From NCBI GenBank assembly GCA_028284075.1, contig JANQSL010000024.1:1-32526 (forward strand): DNA of 32,526 nt, in the 5' to 3' direction. Position numbers and translations under genes: made by a program. Shown here piece after piece: positions 1 through 7,501 of the stretch (within the stretch, counting starts at the first letter, position 1; each line of letters starts with the position of its first letter). This DNA is from Candidatus Sumerlaeia bacterium. GTDB taxonomy: Bacteria; Sumerlaeota; Sumerlaeia; SLMS01; JAHLLQ01. The notes below the pieces were generated by a model, which was given only the letters and a program-made list of their open reading frames with translations, searched no databases and was not told the DNA's origin.

Positions 1-336
1 CGTGCTTCTGCCAGGGAAGGGGGTTTTATCGACGGAGGACTCGATTGATTCGTCGTGGAAAAGCAGTTCGGTGTCGCCAACCTGAATGACATCTCCAACG
101 TTGACGGGGACGGCCATGGTACAGGGAGCGCCGTTTAGAAGCGTTCCATTTTTGCTTCCCATGTCGCGGGCTTTCCACTGGCCGTTTTCGAGAAAGACCT
201 CGGCATGGTTCCGGCTCATCCGGCGATCAATAATCTGCAAGTCGTTGTTAACGCTCCGACCAATGGTAACGCGTTCCGAGGCAATCTCGTGAACCTTGCC
301 GACTTCGGCGCCGCTTTGGAGGGTCAGACGGAGCAT
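1..336 (-). CDS. FHA-domain protein, N-terminal part (runs off the window)
   Basis: Reading the minus strand from the ATG at 336 gives 112 uninterrupted codons to the window edge, so the C-terminus is missing. The translation is a forkhead-associated domain, a phosphothreonine-binding module. It has the GR of the first conserved strand (residues 26-27, VTIGRS), the SxxH motif (MSRNHAEV, Ser41 and His44), and the SKNGT motif (61-65) followed by NG and a strand ending in LLF near residue 93. The domain fills almost all that is visible, so the FHA lies at the extreme N-terminus. What follows (a kinase, regulator or secretion-linked domain) cannot be seen. It is divergent from the pilus-like gene at 526. 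FHA proteins usually read Ser/Thr kinase output; no kinase is in the window. No strong Shine-Dalgarno precedes the ATG. Confidence 0.9.
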   Translation of the reverse strand, partial: MLRLTLQSGAEVGKVHEIASERVTIGRSVNNDLQIIDRRMSRNHAEVFLENGQWKARDMGSKNGTLLNGAPCTMAVPVNVGDVIQVGDTELLFHDESIESSVDKTPFPGRST

Positions 337-525
337 TCTGTATGATAAACCCTGTCAGTTGAATTACTGACTGCCTTGAAGTTGGGCTGTGGACAATCGT
401 TTTTGGAGGCCCTCTTCCACGCCTTTCCCCAATCCCCATTTGGGTTGACACAGATGGGCCCCGCCAAACGATGAGGGGGATATGAATATGGGAACGTATA
501 AAGTTCACAAGTCCGGGAAAATCAG
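337..525. promoter_or_regulatory. Divergent intergenic region with a possible sigma70-type -35 box
   Basis: This 189-base gap separates two divergently read genes, so it should hold both promoters. On the plus strand a perfect TTGACA lies at 445-450. The best -10 at normal spacing is poor (AACGAT at 467-472), and a TATAAA at 497-502 has no matching -35. I therefore regard the promoter as plausible but not established. No repeat or RNA gene was seen here. Confidence 0.25.
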
Positions 526-2136
526 ATGAAAATCGGGAATCGGGAGCGCATTGTCATTGGAGTGATTGGTGCGGTGGCCGCCATCGCGGTCCTGCATCTT
601 CAGGCCTACAAGGATAGTGCCGCTGTCCTCAAGAGTGCGAAGAGTGAGTATGACACGGCACTCTCCCAGTATACGTCCGGCGGGTCGCCTCAACCGTGGG
701 TGGAAATCCACAAGTTCGATTATCAAACGATCAACAAGGAACTCGAGTTTTTTGACCTGGTTCAGCAGGGTGATCTCTACAGACCGTACTCCTTTGAGGG
801 CACGGCAAGCACGGTGGAGGAAGCCGAGATACTCCAGGAGACCGAACGGGATCTCCTCTGGGAAAAACTGCACCAACTCCAGGAAGTACGGTCTCAGATA
901 CAGACCACGCAACTGACGTTCATGGACGAATATGAGCAGGAGAGGGTTGCGCAGGGCCTTAACAGGGCCACGGCAGCTCAATACGCGGCTCAGTACAATC
1001 CCGCCTCCCCCGCTGCGTCGCTGCTGAATTACAACAAGCGCTGGGCGATACTGGATGAGCTGCCTGCAACGATTACGCAGGGTAATGCTGATGTCAGCGA
1101 TCTGCTTCGCGCCTTGAACGACACGAATGCGCTGATCGAATCCGCGACTGAGGAGTCAGCACTTCTTGCACGCAAGGAGTATGAGTACGACCAGCAGCTT
1201 GCCGTCTTCGGGCTTCCTCCCGCAAGGCGTGACGATATGAAGGACAAACTGGGCGCCTGGATCGGTCACTTCATGACGCTTAATCGAATCGATCTTGTGC
1301 GGGATGCGGTTCCGCGACAGGAGCTGGGTATTCTGTCGGAGGAGGAATACATCAGCCAGCTCAAGCGACTCTTTCGACTGGACTGGAAGGATGATTTTTT
1401 CGGCTCCGCCTACCGGCAGATGGATGTTCTGATCAGACTTGTCCAATTAGCGGACAAGCACAAGGTTGATGTCATCACAGAGGTGAAGTTCTGGGATGAC
1501 ATGGCCATGAAGTGGCCTCCCAAGGAAGACCGCGAAGCTGAGGAGCCCGACCCCACCGCCGCTCAAATGGGAGCGGGGTCGATGATGTTCGACGAATCCA
1601 TGATGTTCGACGAAGAGTCGATGATGGAAATGATGATGTTCGGTGGTGGCGGCCGTGGAGTGATGGGCGGGCCGGCGGTTCAGGCGGAAGCGGCTTCGCC
1701 GGAGGATGATGAGTTTTTCATTGGCAACGCCGTGCCTGTGGAGATCGAAGTGGAGGGCAGCAACTCGGCCGTTATGTCATTCATGTATGAGGTGGCGAGA
1801 AGTGACCGAATGCTTGAAATTGACACTGTAAACATAACGGCCCTTCCTCAGGAGGAGGATCGGATCAGGGCACGGTTCGTGGTGAAGGTCATGTATGAAC
1901 TCAAGAAGTTCAACATTACCCAAACAGATATGGACCGCAAGCTGGAGGAGCTTATTGCTCAAAAGCATCGTGTTGCCCAGGAGGAGGGAGCCCGGGAACT
2001 TGCGGCTGAGGAAGGTTTTGTACCCGATCCTGAATTGGCGGCGGACGTTGCCTGGTACAACGAAGGAGGGAACGCCGCGGGAGGAGCGATGGATCCCGCC
2101 ACAGCAGCCATGCTGGGTGATCCCGGTGCCATTTAG
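526..2136 (+). CDS. Membrane-anchored protein, Amuc_1100/PilO-like (tentative)
   Basis: A 536-residue protein with one N-terminal membrane helix (about residues 9-25) after a short positive start, which is the layout of an inner-membrane anchor with a large periplasmic part. A long charged, probably coiled-coil stretch (about 100-250) follows, then a Met/Asp/Glu-rich low-complexity linker (353-372). A C-terminal alpha/beta domain begins near residue 400 with VPVEIEVEG and ends in a strand reading VVKVMYEL. That C-terminal pattern resembles the end of Akkermansia Amuc_1100 (PMPLEIAFQG, a run of helix, then a closing strand and HFN; here KKFN). Amuc_1100 has a PilO/PilN-like fold and sits with pilus-type genes. 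The resemblance is from memory and by eye, so function is inferred. No pilM, pilN or pilQ is visible nearby. The only strong alternative is an unclassified anchored coiled-coil protein. Confidence 0.6.
   Translation: MKIGNRERIVIGVIGAVAAIAVLHLQAYKDSAAVLKSAKSEYDTALSQYTSGGSPQPWVEIHKFDYQTINKELEFFDLVQQGDLYRPYSFEGTASTVEEAEILQETERDLLWEKLHQLQEVRSQIQTTQLTFMDEYEQERVAQGLNRATAAQYAAQYNPASPAASLLNYNKRWAILDELPATITQGNADVSDLLRALNDTNALIESATEESALLARKEYEYDQQLAVFGLPPARRDDMKDKLGAWIGHFMTLNRIDLVRDAVPRQELGILSEEEYISQLKRLFRLDWKDDFFGSAYRQMDVLIRLVQLADKHKVDVITEVKFWDDMAMKWPPKEDREAEEPDPTAAQMGAGSMMFDESMMFDEESMMEMMMFGGGGRGVMGGPAVQAEAASPEDDEFFIGNAVPVEIEVEGSNSAVMSFMYEVARSDRMLEIDTVNITALPQEEDRIRARFVVKVMYELKKFNITQTDMDRKLEELIAQKHRVAQEEGARELAAEEGFVPDPELAADVAWYNEGGNAAGGAMDPATAAMLGDPGAI
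1582..1641 (+). repeat. Short imperfect in-frame repeat encoding MMFDE units
   Basis: Two near-identical units of 18 and 21 bases (1582-1599 and 1600-1620), each starting ATGATGTTCGACGAA, are followed by degenerate copies to 1641. They encode MMFDES, MMFDEES, MME and MMMF, and a Gly-rich run follows. The repeat stays in frame and forms a linker before the C-terminal domain of the host protein. Confidence 0.8.
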
Positions 2137-2169
2137 AGAACTCTTTACGACGAAAAGCGGAAGCTGATC

Positions 2170-2191
2170 AAGGAGCGACTCCGTCTCTGCC
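2170..2191 (+). promoter_or_regulatory. Distant Shine-Dalgarno inside a small hairpin upstream of the STAS gene
   Basis: The only good Shine-Dalgarno before the ATG at 2192 is AAGGAG at 2170-2175, which is 16 bases away and longer than usual. GGAG (2172-2175) can pair with CTCC (2179-2182) across a 3-base loop, so the site could be partly hidden. The stem is only 4 bp and may be chance. Confidence 0.3.
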
Positions 2192-2923
2192 ATGGACATT
2201 CGAATCTTTCAAAAAGACGACCTGATGCTCGTTCAACTTCGCGGACGAGTTGTTCTCGATGAGTGTGATCGCCTGAAGGCCGCGGTTGTGCCCCGAATTA
2301 CTTCGGAGACCAGTCAGGTGAATCTGGATCTTTCCCGTGTTGATTTCATAGACAGCGCGGGGCTTGGGGTTCTTGTCGGGATGAAGGTCTCATCGAACAA
2401 GAACCGCGCGGCACTGACACTCGTTTCTCCCTCCAAGGGGGTGAGTGACATTCTTCTCGTTTCGAAGCTTGATTCGATATTCGAAATCAAGACAGGCAAG
2501 GAGGCGGAGCAGGTTGTGAAGGCTCTTTCCGACGAGGCCAATCTTCTCTCGGGAGATCCGGTTCCTCCCGCCGGCGCGCAGGGCGGCGGCCAGGGCTTTC
2601 AATCCCCCCCTTCCGCTTCGGCCGTCACGGCGTCAGGAGCGAGTTCTCGCGATCAAATCGAGAGGCTCTGCAATTCGGCACGGGACCATCTGAAGCTCCG
2701 TGACTATGAGGCGGCCGCGGACTGCTACCAGAAGGTTCTGGAAATTGACGCAGAGTATCTTCCCGCGCTCAATAATCTGGGAATTATCTTTGAAAAGAAA
2801 CCGGAGTGGCGGGATCGGGCTGTTGCTCAATGGGAACGCGTGCGTGAATTGAGCGAGCAACGTGGCGATCAAAAGCACCTTGAGCGCGCTCTGAAGCACC
2901 TCTCCTCTCTTCAGCCTTCGTAG
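2192..2923 (+). CDS. STAS-domain anti-anti-sigma-like protein fused to TPR repeats
   Basis: A 243-residue, two-part protein. Residues 1-115 are a STAS domain of the SpoIIAA/anti-anti-sigma type. The signature DFIDSAGLGVLVG (51-63) contains Ser55 at the position that the partner anti-sigma kinase phosphorylates in this family. A Pro/Gly/Ala/Ser-rich linker (about 122-152) leads to tetratricopeptide-like helices (about 155-235; motifs ARDHLKLRDYEAAADCYQKVL and LPALNNLGIIF). STAS proteins of this kind switch partners according to phosphorylation, and the TPR part suggests a scaffold. No HATPase kinase, PP2C phosphatase or sigma factor lies in the window. It probably belongs to the same transcript as the gene upstream (55-base gap) and the acyltransferase downstream (9-base gap). 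Confidence 0.9.
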   Translation: MDIRIFQKDDLMLVQLRGRVVLDECDRLKAAVVPRITSETSQVNLDLSRVDFIDSAGLGVLVGMKVSSNKNRAALTLVSPSKGVSDILLVSKLDSIFEIKTGKEAEQVVKALSDEANLLSGDPVPPAGAQGGGQGFQSPPSASAVTASGASSRDQIERLCNSARDHLKLRDYEAAADCYQKVLEIDAEYLPALNNLGIIFEKKPEWRDRAVAQWERVRELSEQRGDQKHLERALKHLSSLQPS

Positions 2924-2932
2924 CGGTTATTT

Positions 2933-3937
2933 ATGGCGAGGGTCTCACGCCCCACCCTCCTTCACCGTATTGAATACTTCGCCACCCTCTTCGCGGGTGC
3001 GTTGTTGTCGCCGCTGCCGTCTGTGGCGGCTTTGAATTTCGGTGCATTGATCGGAATTGTTCTCGGACGTGTTTTACCGGTTCGCCGCCAGGTCATCGAG
3101 AACAATCTGGAGATTGCTTTTGGCGACGATCTCGCTCCTGAAGAGCGAAAACGTATCGTCCGCGAATGCTATAAAACACTGGCGATGACAGCTGTTGAAA
3201 CCCTCATGCTGCAGCACCGTTCGCCGAAGTGGGTGGCAAGCCGGGTCTCCTCCATTGAAAACGAGCAGGCTCTTGATGAACTGAGCGAGCGTGAGGGCGG
3301 CTTCATTGGTGTGACTCCTCACTTCGGGAACTGGGAAATCCTCGGCGCTTACTGGGCATCGCAGCGACCGGTCTCCGCGCTCGCCAAGCCTCTGCATAAT
3401 CCTTTGATGCAGGATTATGTCGAGCGAACACGCGCACGCCACGGCCTGAATCTTATCTGGACCAATTGTGCTTCGCCGGGACGAGCGATCCTTCGGGCGC
3501 TCCGGACGGGGCGGGCCGTTAATATCATGCCCGATCAGGACATGCGCCAGGAAGGTATCTTTGTCGACTTCTTTGGCCGCCCGGCTTCAACCACACCGGC
3601 ACCGGCGCTCTTTGCGATTCGAGCAAACTGTGCGATTCTGCCGGCGTTTATCGTCCGTTCGGGAATTACAAGTCACCGTGTGGTTTTTGGTCATCCGATC
3701 CACCCTTCAGGCTATGCTGAACAGGGGTCCGAGGAGGAACAGGTCAGGGCGATGACCCAGGCCTATACGAAGGCAATAGAGGATATGATCCGTCTCTACC
3801 CCACACAGTACTTCTGGTTCCACCGACGATGGAAAACGACTCCTGAAGAGGTTGCACGAAAGAAGGAGAAACGGGAGAGACGCCGGAGGCGCCGGCTGGA
3901 AGGCTTGAAAACGTCTCCTCCGCAACCCTCCCCTTGA
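2933..3937 (+). CDS. Lipid A biosynthesis-type lysophospholipid acyltransferase (LpxL/HtrB family)
   Basis: A 334-residue member of the LpxL/LpxM family, which transfers an acyl chain to a lipid A precursor or related glycolipid at the inner face of the inner membrane. A hydrophobic N-terminal segment (about 15-48) is followed by the catalytic HX4E motif, HFGNWE at 130-135. The family elements PDQD (200-203), a DFFGRPA block (212-218) and a terminal FHRRW (296-300) are also present. The length is typical (E. coli LpxL is about 306). The extra C-terminal tail is very basic, with runs of Arg and Lys near 310-322. Its presence supports an outer membrane. The exact acyl donor and acceptor cannot be told. 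The start at 2933 follows the STAS stop closely but has no clear ribosome-binding site. Confidence 0.9.
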   Translation: MARVSRPTLLHRIEYFATLFAGALLSPLPSVAALNFGALIGIVLGRVLPVRRQVIENNLEIAFGDDLAPEERKRIVRECYKTLAMTAVETLMLQHRSPKWVASRVSSIENEQALDELSEREGGFIGVTPHFGNWEILGAYWASQRPVSALAKPLHNPLMQDYVERTRARHGLNLIWTNCASPGRAILRALRTGRAVNIMPDQDMRQEGIFVDFFGRPASTTPAPALFAIRANCAILPAFIVRSGITSHRVVFGHPIHPSGYAEQGSEEEQVRAMTQAYTKAIEDMIRLYPTQYFWFHRRWKTTPEEVARKKEKRERRRRRRLEGLKTSPPQPSP

Positions 3938-3989
3938 TCTCTGGGGCTCCGGTGTCATCTTCGGGGCGTCAACTCCACGGTTCCGTTCC

Positions 3990-4796
3990 ATGCTGCACGT
4001 TTTTAATGACACCTTCATAGAGGCCCTCGGCTCCCTTGCGACCCGCTTCATCAGGGCTGCAGGAGGGTTCGTCATCTTCTCCGGGAAAGCATGGGCCCGC
4101 GCCTTTACTCCGCCCTGGAACTGGCGGCAAATCATGGATCAGGCAATGGCTCTCGGGGTGCGCTCGCTTCCGGTCGCGCTCACAACGGCACTTTTTGTCG
4201 GACTCGTCATGGTGCTGCAAACGGGCGTGCAGATGATCAAGTTCGGCGCCAAAAGCTATGTTCCCGCGATTTCCTTCATTGCCAATGCGCGCGAGATGAT
4301 TCCGGTCTTTATCGCTTTTGTTGTCGGCGCCAGGGTCGCGGCCTCGATTGCCGCGGAGCTGGGCACGATGAAGGTGACGGAACAAATCGATGCGATGGAC
4401 ATCCTCAATGTGGACCCGATGCGCTACCTCGTTGCACCCCGCCTCATCGCCATGACTCTCCTGCTTCCGTTAATTTGCACGCTGTGTCTTCTGGCGGGTT
4501 TTGCCGGAGGCATGATCGTCGCGGCATCGGCTCTCAACATCAATCCCGTGGAGTACTACACTGTGGCTCTCAAGTTCGCCGATCTGCGGGATGTTTATTC
4601 GGGTCTCGCGAAGACTTATGTCTTCGGCTGCATTGTTGCACTGGTCGGCTGCTATTTTGGTTTCAATACGCATGGAGGCGCGGCCGGTGTCGGCCGTGCA
4701 ACAACAACGGCTGTTGTTGTTACGCTCATGCTTATTCTGCTCTCAAATTTCATCCTGACCCGTTGGATCCTGATGCTTACGATGCCTGTCATCTGA
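3990..4796 (+). CDS. MlaE-family ABC transporter permease
   Basis: A 268-residue integral membrane protein of the MlaE/YrbE permease family, which with an ATPase (MlaF) and an MCE protein (MlaD) moves phospholipids between inner and outer membranes. Family features include an amphipathic N-terminus, helices at about 65-85, 100-122, 155-190, 205-225 and 240-262, and the conserved AREMIPVFIAFVVGARVAASIAAELG region with the TEQIDAMDIL coupling motif. The next gene lies on the opposite strand 6 bases after the stop, and the previous gene is an acyltransferase, so mlaF- and mlaD-like partners are not linked here. No good Shine-Dalgarno precedes the ATG. Confidence 0.93.
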   Translation: MLHVFNDTFIEALGSLATRFIRAAGGFVIFSGKAWARAFTPPWNWRQIMDQAMALGVRSLPVALTTALFVGLVMVLQTGVQMIKFGAKSYVPAISFIANAREMIPVFIAFVVGARVAASIAAELGTMKVTEQIDAMDILNVDPMRYLVAPRLIAMTLLLPLICTLCLLAGFAGGMIVAASALNINPVEYYTVALKFADLRDVYSGLAKTYVFGCIVALVGCYFGFNTHGGAAGVGRATTTAVVVTLMLILLSNFILTRWILMLTMPVI

Positions 4797-4802
4797 TCCG
4801 TA

Positions 4803-6227
4803 TCAGTCGACGATCCTGAACTGCTGGAAACGAGATATCTGTCCGTAAAAGTCTTCTCCCGGCTTGTCAGCGGTTTCGCTCATAACCGCCTCGGCGGCTT
4901 TAAACCCCATGTGTATGCTGTGATCCATGTTGTTGTGGAGGAACAGGCCCTGGCGGCCCGTTGATACAAGGCCGGGGAACCTTGCAACGTAGTCCAGAAC
5001 GGAACGAACTCGCTCCCGGTATCCGAGATCGTACAGCGGATAAGTATGGGGAATGCGGTGAACGAGGGTTTCGCGAACCTCGCTTCTTTGGACAAGACCG
5101 ACTCGTTCCAGCCCTCTGACTGTCGCTTTGACCAGTTCTTCGTCGGTGCGCTCCCAGATCCGGTCACCTCGGTGGCATGTAATTTCGAGGAGGATCATGG
5201 ATCGCCCCTGAGCGGCCATCGTTTCGGAGAAATTGCCCGGCTCGTAGCCTCGATTGAAGACGGTATCGCGACCGGGAAAGTACAGCCACTGGCAGTTCGT
5301 GACGGATGGCCGATCAACAACAACACAAACGAGAAAGTTCGCGATGAATTTCATTTCCCGCGAGTGCCTCAGGCTTTCACGATGGGGGGTGACTTCCTGG
5401 AGCCATTCAACCAGGTCGGGAAGGGGAACCGTTGAGATCAGAGCATCCGCTTCGAAGGTCTCGCCGGAATCCGACTTCACTCGCCAGGTCTGGTTGTCCG
5501 TTCTCTCAAGCTTTTGGACTCGTGCTCCGGTTCGTATTCCGGTGCCGTCTCCGCGGAGCCTGTCTTCCATGCGTTTGGCAAGATTCTCAACACCGCCAGG
5601 TATGTAATAAAACTTTTTGAGTGCTGTCTCCTCGCCCTCTTTTTCACCCCCGAGAACTCTCTTGATCATCTTGTCGAGACCGCCGGCGGACACTCGTACC
5701 CGGGCAATGTCTCCGTGAATGCCGCGAGGTGGAATCTTCCAGACCTTCCGCGTATAATCCATGACAATCAATCGATAGAGTTCCGACCCGAAAGCGCCGG
5801 TCATGACGCTTTCAAAGTTATCCTTCGGTTCTTTCGAGGATAAAATCCGGCCAACGCGCCCCATCCCCCAGGAGGCCAACGCCTTTGCCAGTGTGAAAGG
5901 TCCGAAAACCTTCAGTGCTTCCAGCGGCTGGGGCGGATACTCGATCCAGCGGTTTCGAATCCACATTCTGGAGCGCCGCTCTACCTGGATCAGCTCCGGT
6001 CCCGCGATATCTTTCAGAAATTCCTGAACATCGGGCAGCTCGGTGTGAATGCGATGCGGCCCCATGTCGGCAACGAGACCGCCGACGGTGAGAGAGCGCG
6101 CCAGTCCTCCGACACGGTCCTCCGCCTCGAGCATTGTAATGTCCGTGTCGGGTGAGAGTTCCCGGATCCTGAGGCCGGCTGCCAAACCGCAAACGCCGGA
6201 TCCGAGAATGAGTGCGCGGCGTTTCAT
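4803..6227 (-). CDS. FAD-dependent oxidoreductase, protoporphyrinogen oxidase / UDP-galactopyranose mutase superfamily
   Basis: A protein of 474 residues from the ATG at 6227. A TTG 12 codons upstream is also open, but the ATG places the dinucleotide fold at the very N-terminus (ALILGSGVCGLAAG), as expected. Next come the FAD-contacting EAEDRVGGLARS and the block ADMGPHRIHT. A later RSRMWIRNRWIEYPP resembles the R.R.Y..G...YP element of UDP-galactopyranose mutase-like enzymes. The C-terminal GRQGLFLHNNMDHSIHMGFKAAE is the usual closing FAD motif with helix. Such proteins are often annotated as protoporphyrinogen oxidases, yet many act on sugars or polyprenoids in polysaccharide loci. No heme gene is nearby, while glycosyltransferases are encoded 3-5 kb away. 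The exact reaction is open. Confidence 0.85.
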   Translation of the reverse strand: MKRRALILGSGVCGLAAGLRIRELSPDTDITMLEAEDRVGGLARSLTVGGLVADMGPHRIHTELPDVQEFLKDIAGPELIQVERRSRMWIRNRWIEYPPQPLEALKVFGPFTLAKALASWGMGRVGRILSSKEPKDNFESVMTGAFGSELYRLIVMDYTRKVWKIPPRGIHGDIARVRVSAGGLDKMIKRVLGGEKEGEETALKKFYYIPGGVENLAKRMEDRLRGDGTGIRTGARVQKLERTDNQTWRVKSDSGETFEADALISTVPLPDLVEWLQEVTPHRESLRHSREMKFIANFLVCVVVDRPSVTNCQWLYFPGRDTVFNRGYEPGNFSETMAAQGRSMILLEITCHRGDRIWERTDEELVKATVRGLERVGLVQRSEVRETLVHRIPHTYPLYDLGYRERVRSVLDYVARFPGLVSTGRQGLFLHNNMDHSIHMGFKAAEAVMSETADKPGEDFYGQISRFQQFRIVD

Positions 6228-6278
6228 GGGGCTGAAGGTTTCTCGCGAGGAGGCTCGCCGCAAGCGGAAGGCGAGCAG

Positions 6279-7448
6279 CTATTCCCGCTCGAGGGCGGAA
6301 GCCACGGAACCGTCGGCATGAAGAAGGCGAACCTGCTCCTCGATTTCCCGGATTCGAGGGAGAGCCTCAACGAATGCGTCAAGAATATCGGGATCGAAAC
6401 GGGTGCCTCGTCCCTGCTTCATGAGTTCCAGAGATTTTTCGTAAGTAAAGGCGGGCTTGTAGCAGCGTTCATGGGTGAGTGCATCCCACACGTCGACTGC
6501 TGCCACAATTCGGCCAAACAGGGGAATGTCGTTGCCCGAGAGGCCGTTTGGATAGCCTGAACCGTCCCAACACTCGTGATGAGTCAGGGCAATCTGCTCA
6601 CTTGCCTGGAGAATGGGTGCGTCGTAGCCGCCAAGAATCCGGCCGCCAATAATCGTGTGCTGCTTCATGGTCTCAAACTCTTCAGGCGTGAGAGATGAAG
6701 GCTTTTGGAGGATTTGATCAGGAATTCCGATTTTCCCAATATCATGCATGGGGCTGGCGGCCCGCAGCATTTCGATTTCCTCTTCCTGCAAGCCAATCGT
6801 GCCGGCAACTTCCACGGCAAACAAACGAATGCGGTCGATATGAGCGCCGGTGTCGTTGTCACGCAGGGCAGAGGTTCTTCGCAGTAATTCGATGGACCCT
6901 TCATAGGCCAGTTTGAGTTGAACGTTCACTCTCCGCAACTCTTCAAGGGCCTGGCTCAAGGCTGCGGTTCTGCGCCGGACTCGTTTTTCAAGCGTCACTT
7001 GATGCCGCTGGCTTGCCAGTCGGGCTTTCCTCCGGTCAATTCCACGGCTCAGACTTTCAAAAAGCCGGGTCAAATCAACGGGTTTCGGAAGAAAGTCGGA
7101 AGCACCTGACCGGAGTGCATCAATGGTGAGGTCGACGCTGGGCGCGCCGGTCGTCATGATAACAATCATATCCGGATCAGTGGACATGACTCTGCCCAAC
7201 AGCTCCATCCCGTCCATGTCAGGCATTCGGATGTCTGTTACAATAGCGGTGGGGCTGAATTCACGAACTTTATCGAGAGCCTCGACTCCGCTCCGAGCCT
7301 GAATAACATCGAACCCTTTGCGGGACAGGTAACGTGAGAGAAGCTGACAGACCGCATCCTGATCGTCCACAACGAGGATGTGGTCGCACTCTTCTCCCGT
7401 AGCGACGTCCAATTGATCGGTGTCATCAAGTCGTTGTCGAGAGGCCAT
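6279..7448 (-). CDS. Response regulator with HD-GYP phosphodiesterase output
   Basis: A 389-residue two-domain protein. The receiver (about 22-135) has the acidic pair Asp28/Asp29, phosphoacceptor Asp72 in VTDIRMPDMDG, Thr99 and Lys122 in FLPKPVD. A helical linker (about 140-185) leads to an HD-GYP domain with the metal-binding HD (MHDIGKIGIPD, His235/Asp236), HHE (290-292) and GYP (298-300). This domain normally hydrolyses cyclic di-GMP to GMP or pGpG. All key residues look intact, so an active enzyme is expected. No partner histidine kinase is in the window. The ATG at 7448 is preferred over a GTG at 7460; neither has a clear Shine-Dalgarno. It lies 51 bases upstream of the FAD oxidoreductase and is probably co-transcribed with it. 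Confidence 0.95.
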   Translation of the reverse strand: MASRQRLDDTDQLDVATGEECDHILVVDDQDAVCQLLSRYLSRKGFDVIQARSGVEALDKVREFSPTAIVTDIRMPDMDGMELLGRVMSTDPDMIVIMTTGAPSVDLTIDALRSGASDFLPKPVDLTRLFESLSRGIDRRKARLASQRHQVTLEKRVRRRTAALSQALEELRRVNVQLKLAYEGSIELLRRTSALRDNDTGAHIDRIRLFAVEVAGTIGLQEEEIEMLRAASPMHDIGKIGIPDQILQKPSSLTPEEFETMKQHTIIGGRILGGYDAPILQASEQIALTHHECWDGSGYPNGLSGNDIPLFGRIVAAVDVWDALTHERCYKPAFTYEKSLELMKQGRGTRFDPDILDAFVEALPRIREIEEQVRLLHADGSVASALERE

Positions 7449-7501
7449 GGTATAAATCACAGGATGAACCGCGGAGGTTCCAATACTGGTCGTGCAGACA
7501 C

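Noticed and set aside
4793-4806. Small inverted repeat CTGAT/ATCAG between the convergent mlaE and FAD-oxidoreductase stops
   Set aside because: The stem is only 5 bp, contains both stop codons and lacks a T-run; probably chance.
4091-4819. A 242-codon plus-strand frame overlapping the MlaE gene
   Set aside because: It is Cys/Arg/His-rich with no recognisable domain and lies in another frame of a clear permease gene.
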